Shown piece after piece: positions 42,142 through 51,183 of a DNA stretch of 64,000 bases. Origin of the DNA: Microbacterium esteraromaticum (lineage in GTDB: Bacteria; Actinomycetota; Actinomycetes; Actinomycetales; Microbacteriaceae); the NCBI RefSeq assembly GCF_017303215.1, contig NZ_JAEMWU010000001.1:1302001-1366000 (forward strand), read 5' to 3'. A program made the translations under genes and the position numbers. How positions within the stretch are numbered: the stretch's first letter is position 1; each line of letters opens with the position of its first letter. The notes under the pieces are model-generated. The model searched no databases. It had not been told where the DNA came from and worked only from the letters and a program-made list of their open reading frames with translations.

Positions 42142-43855
42142 TGCTCTCCTCCGAACGAGCGGCGGGCGTCGAGGTGTGCGGCGCGGAATCCTGGTCGGCG
42201 GCGCCCAGATAGGCCTCGATGACGCGCTCGTCCGCGGCGATCTCGGCGGGCGTGCCATCAGCGAGCACCTCACCGAAGTTCAGCACGATGATGTGGTCGC
42301 ACGTGTCGAGCACCATGCCGACGTTGTGCTCGATGAAGATGATCGTCAGACCATCGTCGGTGAGCGAGCGGATCAGCTCGGAAAGCCCCTCGGCTTCGAC
42401 ATGGTTCATGCCCGCGGCCGGTTCGTCGAGGATGAGCAGCGAAGGGTCGGCAGCCAGAGCGCGCGCGATCTCGAGCCGACGCTGGTCGCCGTAGGACAGG
42501 CCCTTGGCGGTGACATCGGCCTTATCGAGCAGGCCGACGCGGCGCAGGCAGCGGGCGGCGTGCTCGAGCGCGAGACGCTCGTCGCGGCGCGCCGACGGCA
42601 GCCACAGCAGACGGCGCAGGAAGGTCGGCTTCGCGACCAGGTGCGCACCGATCAGCACATTCTCGAGCGCCGTCAGCCGGTTGAACAGCTTCGAGTGCTG
42701 GAACGTGCGGGTGACACCCGCAGCCGCGATCTTGTGTACTGGCGTGCGCCCGATCGGCACGCCCAGCACCGTCGCCGAACCCGACGACGGCGGGGTCAGG
42801 CCGCTGATCATGTTCACCAGCGTGGTCTTGCCCGCACCGTTGGGGCCGATCAGACCGACCACGTCTCCACTGCGCACGGTGAGGTCGACACCGCGCACGG
42901 CGTGCACGCCGCCGTACTCCTTCGACAACCCCTTCAGCTCGGCGATGACCTCGCCCTTGGCGGGGTGCATGCGGCCGACGAACGGCTCGCCGCTGTCGAG
43001 CGTCGACACATCGATCCGCTGCTTGCGACGGGGGATGAGGCTGGCGATACCGCCTGGCAGGTACAGGATGACCAGCAACAGCAGCAGGCTCGAGATGAAC
43101 GGGCGGATCCACCCCGCCTCGATACCGATCACCCGCTGCAGCTCGGGCAGCAGCGTCTGGAAGCCGCTACCGAGGATCGGGCCCAGGAAGTTGGCGGTGC
43201 CGCCGACCACGGCAGTGACCAGGCCGTCGATCGCCTTCTCGAACGCGAAATCCTCGGGGGCGATCAGTCGCAGGTAGTACGCCCACATCACGCCGTACAG
43301 ACCGGCGATGACGCCGGCCGCGACGAATGCGCTCAGCCGGTGCCCGCCGACGTTGATGCCGATCGAGCGCGCGGCAAGCTCATCCTCGCGGATCGCGTCC
43401 AGCGCCCGGCCATAGCGCGAACGCGCCTGCCGCCAGAACCAGTACGCGACCACCAGCAGGATGATCCACGCGGCCACCGGGTTCATGATCTTGGGCACCG
43501 GCATGCCCTGAGCCCCGCCGGTCCATTCGGCATTGAGCAGGAAGATGCGGATGGCCTCGGCCGCGCCGAGCGTGGCGATCGCCAGGAAGACACCGCGCAG
43601 GCGCATGGTGGGAAGACCGAGGACGACGGCGGCGGCAGCACCGACCAGCATGCCGACAGTGATCGCGAACAGCAGTGTGGGGATCGGCCCCCACACCGTC
43701 GGCGCCGGCGTGATCGCCGCCGCGGTGAAGGCGGCCAGGCCCGCGAACCCGGCCTGCGCCAGGCTCAGCTGGCCGGCGATGAGCACCGCGTAGAACGAGA
43801 ACGCGAAGACCCCGTTGAGCGCGATGAAGACGAGCGTGGACTCGGTGAACAGCAT
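42134..43855 (-). CDS. Fused LivM permease - LivG ATPase
   Basis: Single protein of 573 residues. About 300 residues form a LivM-type permease: multiple helices, GQLSLAQAGFAGLAAF, the loop RGVFLAIATLGAAEAIRI and AIREDELAARSIGINV. The rest is a LivG-type ATPase with Walker A IGPNGAGKTTLVN, FQHSKLFNRLTALENVLIGAH, signature LSYGDQRRLEIARALA and Walker B LLILDEPAAGMNHVE. Such fusions are known in this transporter class. The start overlaps the livH stop by one base (TGATG). Confidence 0.92.
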   Translation of the reverse strand: MLFTESTLVFIALNGVFAFSFYAVLIAGQLSLAQAGFAGLAAFTAAAITPAPTVWGPIPTLLFAITVGMLVGAAAAVVLGLPTMRLRGVFLAIATLGAAEAIRIFLLNAEWTGGAQGMPVPKIMNPVAAWIILLVVAYWFWRQARSRYGRALDAIREDELAARSIGINVGGHRLSAFVAAGVIAGLYGVMWAYYLRLIAPEDFAFEKAIDGLVTAVVGGTANFLGPILGSGFQTLLPELQRVIGIEAGWIRPFISSLLLLLVILYLPGGIASLIPRRKQRIDVSTLDSGEPFVGRMHPAKGEVIAELKGLSKEYGGVHAVRGVDLTVRSGDVVGLIGPNGAGKTTLVNMISGLTPPSSGSATVLGVPIGRTPVHKIAAAGVTRTFQHSKLFNRLTALENVLIGAHLVAKPTFLRRLLWLPSARRDERLALEHAARCLRRVGLLDKADVTAKGLSYGDQRRLEIARALAADPSLLILDEPAAGMNHVEAEGLSELIRSLTDDGLTIIFIEHNVGMVLDTCDHIIVLNFGEVLADGTPAEIAADERVIEAYLGAADQDSAPHTSTPAARSEESND

Positions 43856-44733
43856 CAGACCTCACGCACCTTCCGCTTGCCGAACAGACCCTGCGGACGC
43901 ACCAGCAGGATGAGGAACAGCAGGGCGAAGGCGATCAGATCTCGCCAGCTCGAGCCGACGTACTGGATCGCGAAGACCTCGGCGACGCCGAGGATCAGAC
44001 CGCCCACGAGTGCGCCGGGCAAGGACCCCATGCCGCCGACGATGATCACCGCCAAGCCCTTCAACTCGATCGCGGTGCCCATACCCAGTTGGGCGCTGTT
44101 CACACTGAGCGCGAACAGCACACCCGCCACCGCACCCAGTGCCGTCGAGATCGCGAACGTCGTCGCCGTCACCCGGTCGACGTTCACGCCGAGAACCCGG
44201 GCGGCGCCCGGGTTCTCGGCGACCGCGCGCATGGAACGCCCCAGAGAGGAGCGCCCCACCAGCACGGTCAGCCCGATCATAAGTCCCAGAGAGACCGCGA
44301 CGATCACGATCTGCAGCACGCTGGCGGTCACGCCGGCACCGAAGTCGATCGTCTCGGCCGGCACGGTGTCAGCAGGGAACCGGCGCGTGTTCGGACCGAA
44401 CACCGCCTGCAGCAGCGCGATGAGCATGCCACCGACCGCGATCGACGAGATCAGACCGGCGAAGTGCGCGTCGGGGCGATCCTTCAGCGGCCGGAACGCG
44501 ATGCGCTCGATCAGAAGGCCCAGGAGCGCGCCGAAAGCGAACACGATCACCAGGACCAGGGCGATGGGCATGTCGAACGACTCGGTCAGCCAGATGCCGA
44601 AGAACGCCGAAGCGGCAAACGCGGCCGGGTGAGCCAGATTGAGTCGGTCGAGGATCCCGAACACCAACGTGAAACCGATGGCGAATAGGGCGTATATCGA
44701 CCCGAGGAACAGGCCGTTCAACAACTGCTGCAT
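43855..44733 (-). CDS. livH: Branched-chain amino-acid-type ABC permease (LivH)
   Basis: Permease of 292 residues with about eight helices. Family signature features are LNGLFLGSIYALFAIGFTLVFGILDRLNLAHPAAF near the N-terminus, RSMRAVAENPGAARVLGVNVDRV (EAA-like loop), and IVGGMGSLPGALVGGLILGVAEVF. It pairs with the LivM half of the fused subunit to form the channel. It lies 25 bases after the binding-protein gene and overlaps the next gene by one base. Confidence 0.92.
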   Translation of the reverse strand: MQQLLNGLFLGSIYALFAIGFTLVFGILDRLNLAHPAAFAASAFFGIWLTESFDMPIALVLVIVFAFGALLGLLIERIAFRPLKDRPDAHFAGLISSIAVGGMLIALLQAVFGPNTRRFPADTVPAETIDFGAGVTASVLQIVIVAVSLGLMIGLTVLVGRSSLGRSMRAVAENPGAARVLGVNVDRVTATTFAISTALGAVAGVLFALSVNSAQLGMGTAIELKGLAVIIVGGMGSLPGALVGGLILGVAEVFAIQYVGSSWRDLIAFALLFLILLVRPQGLFGKRKVREV

Positions 44734-44758
44734 GGGGAGTCTCTCTGCGTTGCGGCGA

Positions 44759-45931
44759 TCAGTTCAGGACGGTGAACTTGCCGTCCTTCACGATCTGCAC
44801 GACGGCCGGGTGCTCGGCGTCGCGGTCGCTGTTGATGCTGATCGCGCCGAGCGGCGTCGCCAGGTCGGTCACCTGGGTCAGGCCCGACTGCACGTCGGAA
44901 CGCTCGCCCGAGCAGTTGGTGCGCACGGCGTGGTCGATGACCAGCAGCCCCGAGTACGCCTGCGCGGCGAACTGGTCGGGAGCCGAACCGAACTTCTCTT
45001 CGAAGTCGGCCATGAAAGCGGTGTTCTCGGGGCTGTCCGACGCGGAGTTCCACGCGGCACCCACGATGACGCCCTCGGCGGCCTCGCCGGCATCAGCCAT
45101 CAGCTGCGGGTTGTTGAAGCCGTTGCCGCCGATGATCGGCTGGTCGATGCCCAGCTCGCGCGCCTGGGTCACCAGCGGGATGGCCGCCTCGATCAGGGCC
45201 GAGACGACGATGGCATCCGGGTTCTGCTGCTTCGCGGCCGTCAGCAGGCTGCGGAAGTCGGTGTCCTTGACCGAGAACGTGAGCGTGTCGAGCACCTCGA
45301 CGCCCTCGTCATCCAGCGCCGACTGCATGACCTCGACACCCGACTCGGTGAACGCGTCGTCGTTGCTGTACATCACGACGACCTTCTCAAGGCCCAGGTT
45401 CTGCTTGGCAGCGGCGATCGTCTGCGGGATCACCTGAGCCTCGGTGAGCGAGTCGCGGAAGACGAAGTCACCCTGTGCGGTGATACCCGTGGCGGTGTTC
45501 GAGATCGCGAGCACGGGAACGCCGGACTCCTGCGCGATGGGCTGCGCCTGGAACGCCGTGTTCGACAGGGTCGGGCCGATGATGGCGCTCGATCCCGCCG
45601 AGACGAAGCCCTCGAAGACGCTGATGGCCTGGCGCGGGTCGGTACCGTCGTCCTCGACGGTGAGATCGTATGCGACGCCGTCCTTCTCGTTGAGGTGCTC
45701 CAGCGCGAGCTCGAGACCCATCTGCTGCGACTCGCCGTAGCTCGCCGCCCCACCGGTCAGGCTGAGCGCAGCACCCACGGGGACGGTCGCGTCGATGACG
45801 CAGCTGTCACCGCTGCCCGAGCCCTTCAGACCCTCGGCCGATGCGCCGCCGCCGGTGTCGCTGCTACTGCAGCCGGCGAGCACCAGAACGGAAGCGGACA
45901 GGAAAACAGCAGAACTGAGCAGCTTGCGCAT
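44759..45931 (-). CDS. ABC substrate-binding lipoprotein (LivJ/LivK-like)
   Basis: Binding protein of 390 residues. The signal peptide ends in the lipobox LVLAGC (Cys about residue 20), so it is anchored to the membrane surface. The mature part is a periplasmic-binding type I fold: VPVGAALSLTGGAASYGESQQMGLELAL, VSAGSSAIIGPTLSNTAFQAQPIAQESGVPVLAISNTATG and the C-terminal AIVVSALIEAAIPLVTQARELG. It leads the operon. A TAGGCT hexamer at 46063-46058 (minus strand) would give a leader of about 115 bases. The ligand could be a branched-chain amino acid or, given the coupled flavoenzyme, a hydroxyacid. Confidence 0.9.
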   Translation of the reverse strand: MRKLLSSAVFLSASVLVLAGCSSSDTGGGASAEGLKGSGSGDSCVIDATVPVGAALSLTGGAASYGESQQMGLELALEHLNEKDGVAYDLTVEDDGTDPRQAISVFEGFVSAGSSAIIGPTLSNTAFQAQPIAQESGVPVLAISNTATGITAQGDFVFRDSLTEAQVIPQTIAAAKQNLGLEKVVVMYSNDDAFTESGVEVMQSALDDEGVEVLDTLTFSVKDTDFRSLLTAAKQQNPDAIVVSALIEAAIPLVTQARELGIDQPIIGGNGFNNPQLMADAGEAAEGVIVGAAWNSASDSPENTAFMADFEEKFGSAPDQFAAQAYSGLLVIDHAVRTNCSGERSDVQSGLTQVTDLATPLGAISINSDRDAEHPAVVQIVKDGKFTVLN

Positions 45932-46115
45932 GGGGATTCCAATCAGCGAGGCACACGGATTGCAGGGGAGTTCGCCGAAGGGGGCGAGTACAAGACGTTG
46001 TGCTCACCGGGCGCGCGCGTCAGCCTCATCGATGCGCGCGAAATCGGCGTTGGATCGAGCCTAGTGGGGGTCGCGGCCACCGGATGCCACACGACACGGA
46101 TGTTACCGAGGCATA

Positions 46116-46154
46116 GCTGTAGCCCCGGAGCGTCGGGCGCTCCGGGGCTACAGC
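46116..46154 (-). terminator. Perfect 17-bp hairpin terminator
   Basis: GCTGTAGCCCCGGAGCG (46116-46132) and its exact complement (46138-46154) flank a TCGGG loop, 13 bases after the stop of the minus-strand gene at 46168. It is the strongest simple hairpin in the window. Confidence 0.8.
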
Positions 46155-46167
46155 CGCGCTCAGCGGA

Positions 46168-46524
46168 TCACCAGAGGACGGCGAGTCCCGCGTTCGTCAG
46201 CGTCAGGATGCCGATGCCCCAGAACAGAGCGGGCGGAACCGCGCCGTTCTTCTTCTGGCGCGCCTGGCCGATGCCCAGGAACGCGCCGATGACCAGCAGG
46301 ATGACCAGCTTGACGCCGATCTTCATGTGGTTGAGCTCGGCGCCTTCGGGCATGCCCCAGGGGGCGGCGAGAGCGAGCCCCGCCACAGCCGCGATCGAGA
46401 TGCCGATGTGCATCAGACGGGTCACTTCGCGCTTGCCGCCGAAGGCCTGCACGGCCCAGGCGCCGAACAGCACGGCGAAACCGATCAGGTGGATGAATAC
46501 AACGATGTGCCGCAGGGTCTCCAT
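46168..46524 (-). CDS. Small four-helix membrane protein, unknown function
   Basis: Protein of 118 residues with four helices: HIVVFIHLIGFAVLFGAWAVQAFGG, LMHIGISIAAVAGLALAAPWG, IGVKLVILLVIGAFLGIG and ALFWGIGILTLTNAGLAVLW. Conserved-looking His residues in the first two helices recall heme- or copper-binding small membrane proteins, but I cannot name the family. TACTCT is 6 bases before ATG 46524. It has a private promoter and terminator. Confidence 0.75.
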   Translation of the reverse strand: METLRHIVVFIHLIGFAVLFGAWAVQAFGGKREVTRLMHIGISIAAVAGLALAAPWGMPEGAELNHMKIGVKLVILLVIGAFLGIGQARQKKNGAVPPALFWGIGILTLTNAGLAVLW

Positions 46525-46530
46525 GACCCC

Positions 46531-46536
46531 AGAGTA
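46531..46536 (-). promoter_or_regulatory. -10 hexamer TACTCT, leaderless promoter
   Basis: Minus-strand TACTCT (46536-46531), 6-base spacer, ATG 46524. Confidence 0.5.
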
Positions 46537-46577
46537 GCCATCCGCGAAAGAGAGTGGGATCTGCTACGCGGCGCGTA

Positions 46578-47051
46578 TCAGCCGCGCAGCTCCCGCACCA
46601 CCAGAGCAGTGCGCACGGCAGCATCCGCGGCCTCGGCGCCCTTGTCCTCCTTCGAGCCTTCCAGTCCTGCCCGGTCGAGGCCCTGCTGCTCGTCGTCCAG
46701 GGTGAGCAGTCCGAAGCCGACCGGCTTGCCGGCATCCAGCGATACCCGGTTCAGTCCATCGGTGGCTGCCGCCGAGACGTACTCGAAGTGCGGGGTGCCA
46801 CCGCGGATGATCACGCCGAGCGCGACGACGGCATCCGCACCACCGGCGAAGGCGGCCTGCGCGGCGACAGCGAGCTCGAACGAGCCCGGCACGCGCACCA
46901 GCGAGTGCTCGGCTCCGGCGGCATCCAGCACGCGCTGGGCTCCGGCGATCAGGCCGTTCGAGATCGTCTCGTGCCAGGTGCCGGCGATCACGACGATGCG
47001 AAGACCGCTTCCGTCGATGGGTGCGGCGGCGGGGGCTCCGGCGTGGCTCAT
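46578..47051 (-). CDS. ribH: 6,7-dimethyl-8-ribityllumazine synthase
   Basis: Lumazine synthase of 157 residues, which joins the ribityl-aminouracil product of RibD with the 3,4-dihydroxy-2-butanone 4-phosphate made by RibBA. Recognisable are VVIAGTWHETISNGLIAGA, RVPGSFELAVAAQAAF (substrate loop), VVALGVIIRGGTPHFEYVS (with catalytic His in HFEYV) and FGLLTLDDEQQGLDRAG. It is the last gene of the rib operon; its start overlaps the ribBA stop by 4 bases. Confidence 0.95.
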   Translation of the reverse strand: MSHAGAPAAAPIDGSGLRIVVIAGTWHETISNGLIAGAQRVLDAAGAEHSLVRVPGSFELAVAAQAAFAGGADAVVALGVIIRGGTPHFEYVSAAATDGLNRVSLDAGKPVGFGLLTLDDEQQGLDRAGLEGSKEDKGAEAADAAVRTALVVRELRG

Positions 47052-48316
47052 GCGTGGTCCTTTCCCTGCGCGAGCGCCTCGGCCAGCTCGGCTTCGCCGA
47101 TGATGTGGCCCATGCGGTCGCGCTTGGTCTCGAGGTACTGGTGGTTGTTGGGGCCGACTCCGACGATCAGCGGCACCTGCTCGACGATATCGAGTCCGAG
47201 CTCGCGCAGCTTGTTCACCTTGTCGCTGTTGTTGGTCAGCAGGCGCACACGCGAGACACCGAGGTCGGTGAGGATGCCGGCGGCTGCCGCGTAGTCGCGG
47301 GCGTCGGCCGGCAGACCGAGGGCGAGATTGGCGTCGACCGTGTCGAGGCCCTCCTCCTGCAGGCTGTAGGCGCGCAGCTTGTTGATCAGCCCGATGCCGC
47401 GGCCCTCATGACCGCGCATGTAGATGACCACACCGCCCTCGTCGTCGATGCGATCGAGCGCCGACTGCAGCTGCGGGCCGCACTCGCACTTCAACGAACC
47501 GAACGCCTCACCCGAGAGGCACTCCGAGTGCACCCGCACCAGAGCCGTCTCACCGAGCGTGCCCGAGACGATGGCGAGGTGATCGGTGCCCGTGACGCGG
47601 TCCTTGTACGCGAGCATGCGGAACGTGCCGTGCGCGGTGGGCACGGTGGCGTCAGCGCGCAGGCTCACTCGACGGTGCGGGGTGTGCGGTGCATCGGCGT
47701 CGAGCGGCTCATGCTCGTCGAGATGCGCGATCATCTGCTCGATCGTGATCACCGGAACATTGTCGCGAGCACCGAGCTCGAGCAGACCGGGCAGGCGCAT
47801 CATGCTGCCGTCCTCGTCGACGACCTCGGCGATCGCGCCGACCGGGCGCAGACCGGCCATGCGCATCAGTTCAACGGCGGCCTCGGTGTGCCCCGCGCGC
47901 TCGCGCACGCCGCCGTCCACCGCGCGCAACGGCAAGATGTGACCGGGGCGGATGATGCTCGAACTGATCGAGTCGGGGTTGGCCAGCACGTTCAGAGTGA
48001 GTGCGCGATCGTGCGCGCTGATTCCGGTGGTCACGCCTTCGGCAGCATCCACGCTGACGGTGTACGCCGTCGACCGGGCATCTTCATTGGCCTCGACCAT
48101 CGGCGGCAGGTTCAGGTGATCGGCGAGGTCGGCCGGCATCGGCGCGCAGATCAGCCCCGACGTCCAGCGCACCATCCACGCCATCACCTCGGGGGTGGCG
48201 AGCTCGGCCGAGATGATGATGTCGCCCTCGTTCTCGCGGTTCTCGTCGTCGGCGACGATCACTGGGCGGCCGGCGCGCAGCGCGTCGAGCGCGTCGGAGA
48301 TGGGGGAAAGGCTCAT
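47048..48316 (-). CDS. ribBA: Bifunctional DHBP synthase / GTP cyclohydrolase II
   Basis: Fusion of 422 residues. The N-terminal half (about 1-200) is 3,4-dihydroxy-2-butanone 4-phosphate synthase: VIVADDENRENEGDIIISAE, GLICAPM and RPGHILPLRAVDGGVRERAGHTEAAVEL. The C-terminal half is GTP cyclohydrolase II with the zinc ligands in ECLSGEAFGSLKCECG and the loop MRGHEGRGIGLINKLRAY. ATG 48316 follows GAAGGAGG; the ORF extending to 48601 is a shadow over ribE. It supplies both committed precursors of riboflavin and overlaps ribE by 4 bases. Confidence 0.96.
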   Translation of the reverse strand: MSLSPISDALDALRAGRPVIVADDENRENEGDIIISAELATPEVMAWMVRWTSGLICAPMPADLADHLNLPPMVEANEDARSTAYTVSVDAAEGVTTGISAHDRALTLNVLANPDSISSSIIRPGHILPLRAVDGGVRERAGHTEAAVELMRMAGLRPVGAIAEVVDEDGSMMRLPGLLELGARDNVPVITIEQMIAHLDEHEPLDADAPHTPHRRVSLRADATVPTAHGTFRMLAYKDRVTGTDHLAIVSGTLGETALVRVHSECLSGEAFGSLKCECGPQLQSALDRIDDEGGVVIYMRGHEGRGIGLINKLRAYSLQEEGLDTVDANLALGLPADARDYAAAAGILTDLGVSRVRLLTNNSDKVNKLRELGLDIVEQVPLIVGVGPNNHQYLETKRDRMGHIIGEAELAEALAQGKDHA

Positions 48317-48948
48317 CGCGAGCCTCCTTCCGGGTGGGAACGGAACGCCAGCAGGCGTTCGACGTGTCGGGCGAGGATATCGGTCTCGAGGTTCACGGTG
48401 TCGCCCGCTTCGAGCGCGCCGAGCGTGGTGGCATCCAGCGTCTCTGGGATCAGCGACACCTCGAACCAGTGCCCGTCCGTGGCGGCTGATGGCTCGCTCA
48501 CGGCGCTCACGGTGAGCGACGTGCCGGCCACGCCGATCGACCCCTTGTCGACCACCAGCGGTGCGAGCTCGGCGGGCAGGCCGATGCGCAGCACCCGCCA
48601 CTCGGCGCCGGGACGCACCTCGACCACGGTGCCGATGCCATCAACGTGTCCCTGCACGATGTGTCCGCCCAGACGCGCACCCACCGGCATCGCCTTCTCG
48701 ATGTTCACCCGGGTGCCGACCTGTGCGTCGGCGATCGCCGACACGTCGAGCGTCTGCCGCATCACATCGGCGTCGAACGTGTCAGCGGTCGAGCCGACGA
48801 CCGTCAAACATACGCCGCTCACCGCGATGGACTCGCCATGGACGGCATCCGATGCGGCCTTGGGAGCGCGCACGGTGAGACGCCAACCGTCGCCCGAGGG
48901 CGCGATCGCGGCGATCTCGCCGATCTCTTCGATGATTCCGGTGAACAT
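48313..48948 (-). CDS. ribE: Riboflavin synthase alpha chain
   Basis: Riboflavin synthase of 211 residues with two tandem lumazine-binding barrels. It opens with the family's MFTGIIEEIG, and each barrel has a matching segment: AVSGVCLTVVG...VNIEKAMPVGARLGGHIVQGHVDGIG and VAGTSLTVSAV...VNLETDILARHVERLL. It dismutates two lumazines to riboflavin. ATG 48948 overlaps the ribD stop by one base. The symbol ribC is used for the same protein in some species. Confidence 0.95.
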   Translation of the reverse strand: MFTGIIEEIGEIAAIAPSGDGWRLTVRAPKAASDAVHGESIAVSGVCLTVVGSTADTFDADVMRQTLDVSAIADAQVGTRVNIEKAMPVGARLGGHIVQGHVDGIGTVVEVRPGAEWRVLRIGLPAELAPLVVDKGSIGVAGTSLTVSAVSEPSAATDGHWFEVSLIPETLDATTLGALEAGDTVNLETDILARHVERLLAFRSHPEGGSR

Positions 48949-49997
48949 CAGCTTCCTTCCGATCGGGAGACAGAGTCGACGCGCGTGGCGACGGGACGCG
49001 CCACGGCGAGCAGGTCGGCGCCGAGAGGAATCCACTCGTCGACCTGAAGGCGGCGGGCGTCGCCGATGGTGGCGACGCCGATATCGGTCAGTGCCAGGCG
49101 GTCCCCGCCCAGCAGCACAGGGGCGATGTAGGCGAGCACACTGTCGGCCAGGCCCTCGGCGATGAACGCGCTGGCGAGCGTCGGTCCGCCCTCCACGAAC
49201 ACGCGCTGCACGCCGCGTTCGCCGAGCGCGGCGACGACGGCGGTGACGTCGTGCGTTGCGAAGAAGAGGGGAGCGTGCGGATGCCGGTGCACGGTGGCAT
49301 CCGGAGGTGTCGGCCGCGTTCCGATCACGACCGGCACCGGCTGGCGGGTGTGCAGGGCATCGCCGTCGCGTGCGGTGAGCGCGGGGTCGTCCGCGAGCAC
49401 GGTTCCGGTGCCGACGACGATCGCGTCGGCCGCCGCGCGGCGCCGGTGCACGTCAGCACGCGCCTCGGGTCCGGTGATCCACTGACTGGTGCCATCGGAT
49501 GCCGCGGCCCGGCCGTCCAGACTCTGCGCCCACTTCACAGTGACGTGCGGGCGGCCCAGCCGCTGCAGCTCCAGCCAGTCGGCGATGAGGTCGTGGGCAG
49601 CGCCGGCCTGCTCGCCCGACACCACCTCGATACCGGCGGTGCGCAACCGTTCAGCGCCACCACTGGACTCGGCGCCCGGATCGTCGAGCGCGTAAACGAC
49701 ACGCGTGACCCCGGCATCGATCAGCGCCTGTGCGCACGGGCCGGTGCGACCGGTGTGGTTGCAGGGTTCGAGAGTGACCACGGCGGTGGCCCCGCGGGCG
49801 GCATCCGCTGTCAGCTTCGAGAGCGCGTCGACTTCGGCGTGCGCCGTGCCTGCGCCGCGGTGCCAGCCCTCGGCGAGCGTCTCACCGGAGGGGGAGACGA
49901 TGACCGCACCCACCTGCGGGTTCAGTCCGCGCGGGCCGCTCGTCGCGATCTCGAGCGCGCGGCGCATCGCGGTGCGCTCGGTCTCGGTCACTGCCAT
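48948..49997 (-). CDS. ribD: Bifunctional riboflavin deaminase/reductase RibD
   Basis: Protein of 349 residues. The N-terminal deaminase has the zinc site HAEVDAL and PCNHTGRTGPC. The C-terminal reductase has VTVKWAQSLDGRAAASDGTSQWITGPEARADVHRRRAAADAIVVGTGTVLADDP and FVEGGPTLASAFI. It deaminates and reduces the pyrimidine released by GTP cyclohydrolase II. AGAAGGA lies 7 bases before ATG 49997. It is the first gene of ribD-ribE-ribBA-ribH, whose leader carries an FMN riboswitch. Confidence 0.95.
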   Translation of the reverse strand: MAVTETERTAMRRALEIATSGPRGLNPQVGAVIVSPSGETLAEGWHRGAGTAHAEVDALSKLTADAARGATAVVTLEPCNHTGRTGPCAQALIDAGVTRVVYALDDPGAESSGGAERLRTAGIEVVSGEQAGAAHDLIADWLELQRLGRPHVTVKWAQSLDGRAAASDGTSQWITGPEARADVHRRRAAADAIVVGTGTVLADDPALTARDGDALHTRQPVPVVIGTRPTPPDATVHRHPHAPLFFATHDVTAVVAALGERGVQRVFVEGGPTLASAFIAEGLADSVLAYIAPVLLGGDRLALTDIGVATIGDARRLQVDEWIPLGADLLAVARPVATRVDSVSRSEGS

Positions 49998-50059
49998 CGG
50001 TCATCCTTCTCTGGGATTCCGGGGACGGCAGCGAACGCGCACGCGCGTTGCTCGTGCTG

Positions 50060-50187
50060 CCTCTCTTCCGGACTAGCGAGCTTCGCTCGCATCACCGTCG
50101 GTTCCGGATTTTCACCGGATCGGCGCCTGTCGCCAGGCGTTCGCGGACTGTCACCGCCGGTTCGGATTCTCACCGACCCCGGAGCAC
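50060..50187 (-). promoter_or_regulatory. FMN riboswitch (RFN element) upstream of ribD
   Basis: On the minus strand the leader contains, in order, GGGGTCGGTGAGAATCC, GAACCGGCGGTGACAGTCC, a short CGCCTGGCGACAGGCG helix, CCGGTGAAAATCCGGAACC, GACGGTGATGCGAGCG and AGTCCGGAAGAGAG. These are the conserved blocks of the RFN aptamer. A TAGACT hexamer at 50205-50200 is a likely -10. The element ends about 60 bases before ribD, so FMN probably controls translation start or termination there. Confidence 0.92.
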
Positions 50188-50256
50188 GTTGATGCTCAGA
50201 GTCTACTCAACGCCGCGCGTGCGATTGCATTCCCGCGAATCAACATTCCGGGGTTC

Positions 50257-51120
50257 TCATTTCAACAGCCGCGACAGGCGCCGGTCGGCGAGCACTTTGC
50301 CTCCCGTCTGGCACGTCGGGCAGTACTCCAGGCTGCGATCGGCGAAGAACACACTGCGCACCTCGTCGGCGCAGACAGGGCAGGCGTGCCCCCGTCGTGC
50401 GTGCACCCGGAAGCCCGACCGCTTCGTATCCTTCAGATCGGCCGGGGGTTTTCCGGCGGCCTCGTCGATCGCCGTGCGCAGAGTAGTCTGCATCGCCTCG
50501 TACAGCCGATCGACATCGGCGTCGTCCAGGTTCGCTGCGGGTGCGTACGGCGACATCTTCGCGGCATGCAGAATCTCATCGCTGTATGCATTGCCGATGC
50601 CCGCGATCAGACCCTGATCGCGCAGCAGCCCCTTGATCTGCGTGCGGCGGCCGGCCAACACGGCCGCGAACGCCTCCCGCGTGAACGCCGGGTCGAGCGG
50701 GTCGGGGCCCAGGCGCGCGATGCCGGGCACATCGAGCGGATCGCGCACCAGCGAGACGGCGAGCGACTTCTTCGTGCCCGCCTCGGTCAGATCGAACCCG
50801 CTGCCGTCGTCGAGCGCGATGCGCAGGGCTATCGGACTCTTGCCCGGCTTGATGAGAGTCGTAGGCAGGTTCTCGTACCACCGCAGCCAGCCCGCCTTCG
50901 CCAGATGGACGACGAGGTGCAGCTGATCGCCGAGTGCGAGGTCGATGAACTTTCCGTGCCGGGCAGCGCCCGTGATCATGGCGCCTTGCAGCGCCGTGAT
51001 CGGTGGGTCGAAGGTCTTCAGTGCGGCGATCGCCGAGACGCTCGCGCGCGTTATCGCTCGCCCCGTGGCGCGCTCGCCGAGGAAGTCGACCAGTCCCTGC
51101 ACCTCCGGCATTTCGGGCAT
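50257..51120 (-). CDS. Fpg/Nei-family DNA glycosylase
   Basis: Base-excision glycosylase/AP lyase of 287 residues. Pro2 and Glu3 after Met removal (MPEMPEVQGLVDFL) are the catalytic pair. The helix-two-turn-helix is RRTQIKGLLRDQGLIAGIGNAYSDEILHAAKMSP. The C-terminal zinc finger has CPVCADEVRSVFFADRSLEYCPTCQ. ATG 51120 is preferred to ATG 51111 since it restores the Pro-Glu N-terminus. MutM and Nei cannot be separated safely; the MPEVQG and zinc-finger spacing look nearer to actinobacterial Nei-like proteins. Confidence 0.88.
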   Translation of the reverse strand: MPEMPEVQGLVDFLGERATGRAITRASVSAIAALKTFDPPITALQGAMITGAARHGKFIDLALGDQLHLVVHLAKAGWLRWYENLPTTLIKPGKSPIALRIALDDGSGFDLTEAGTKKSLAVSLVRDPLDVPGIARLGPDPLDPAFTREAFAAVLAGRRTQIKGLLRDQGLIAGIGNAYSDEILHAAKMSPYAPAANLDDADVDRLYEAMQTTLRTAIDEAAGKPPADLKDTKRSGFRVHARRGHACPVCADEVRSVFFADRSLEYCPTCQTGGKVLADRRLSRLLK

Positions 51121-51183
51121 GCGGTCATCCTGGTACGCCCCGCCGACACGCGTCGAGACCCCCTTCACCTCCCCACGTGCCTC

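Noticed and set aside
41852..44632. Plus-strand ORF of 926 codons over the liv operon
   Set aside because: It is the complement of three clear transporter genes, with no domain or ribosome site of its own.
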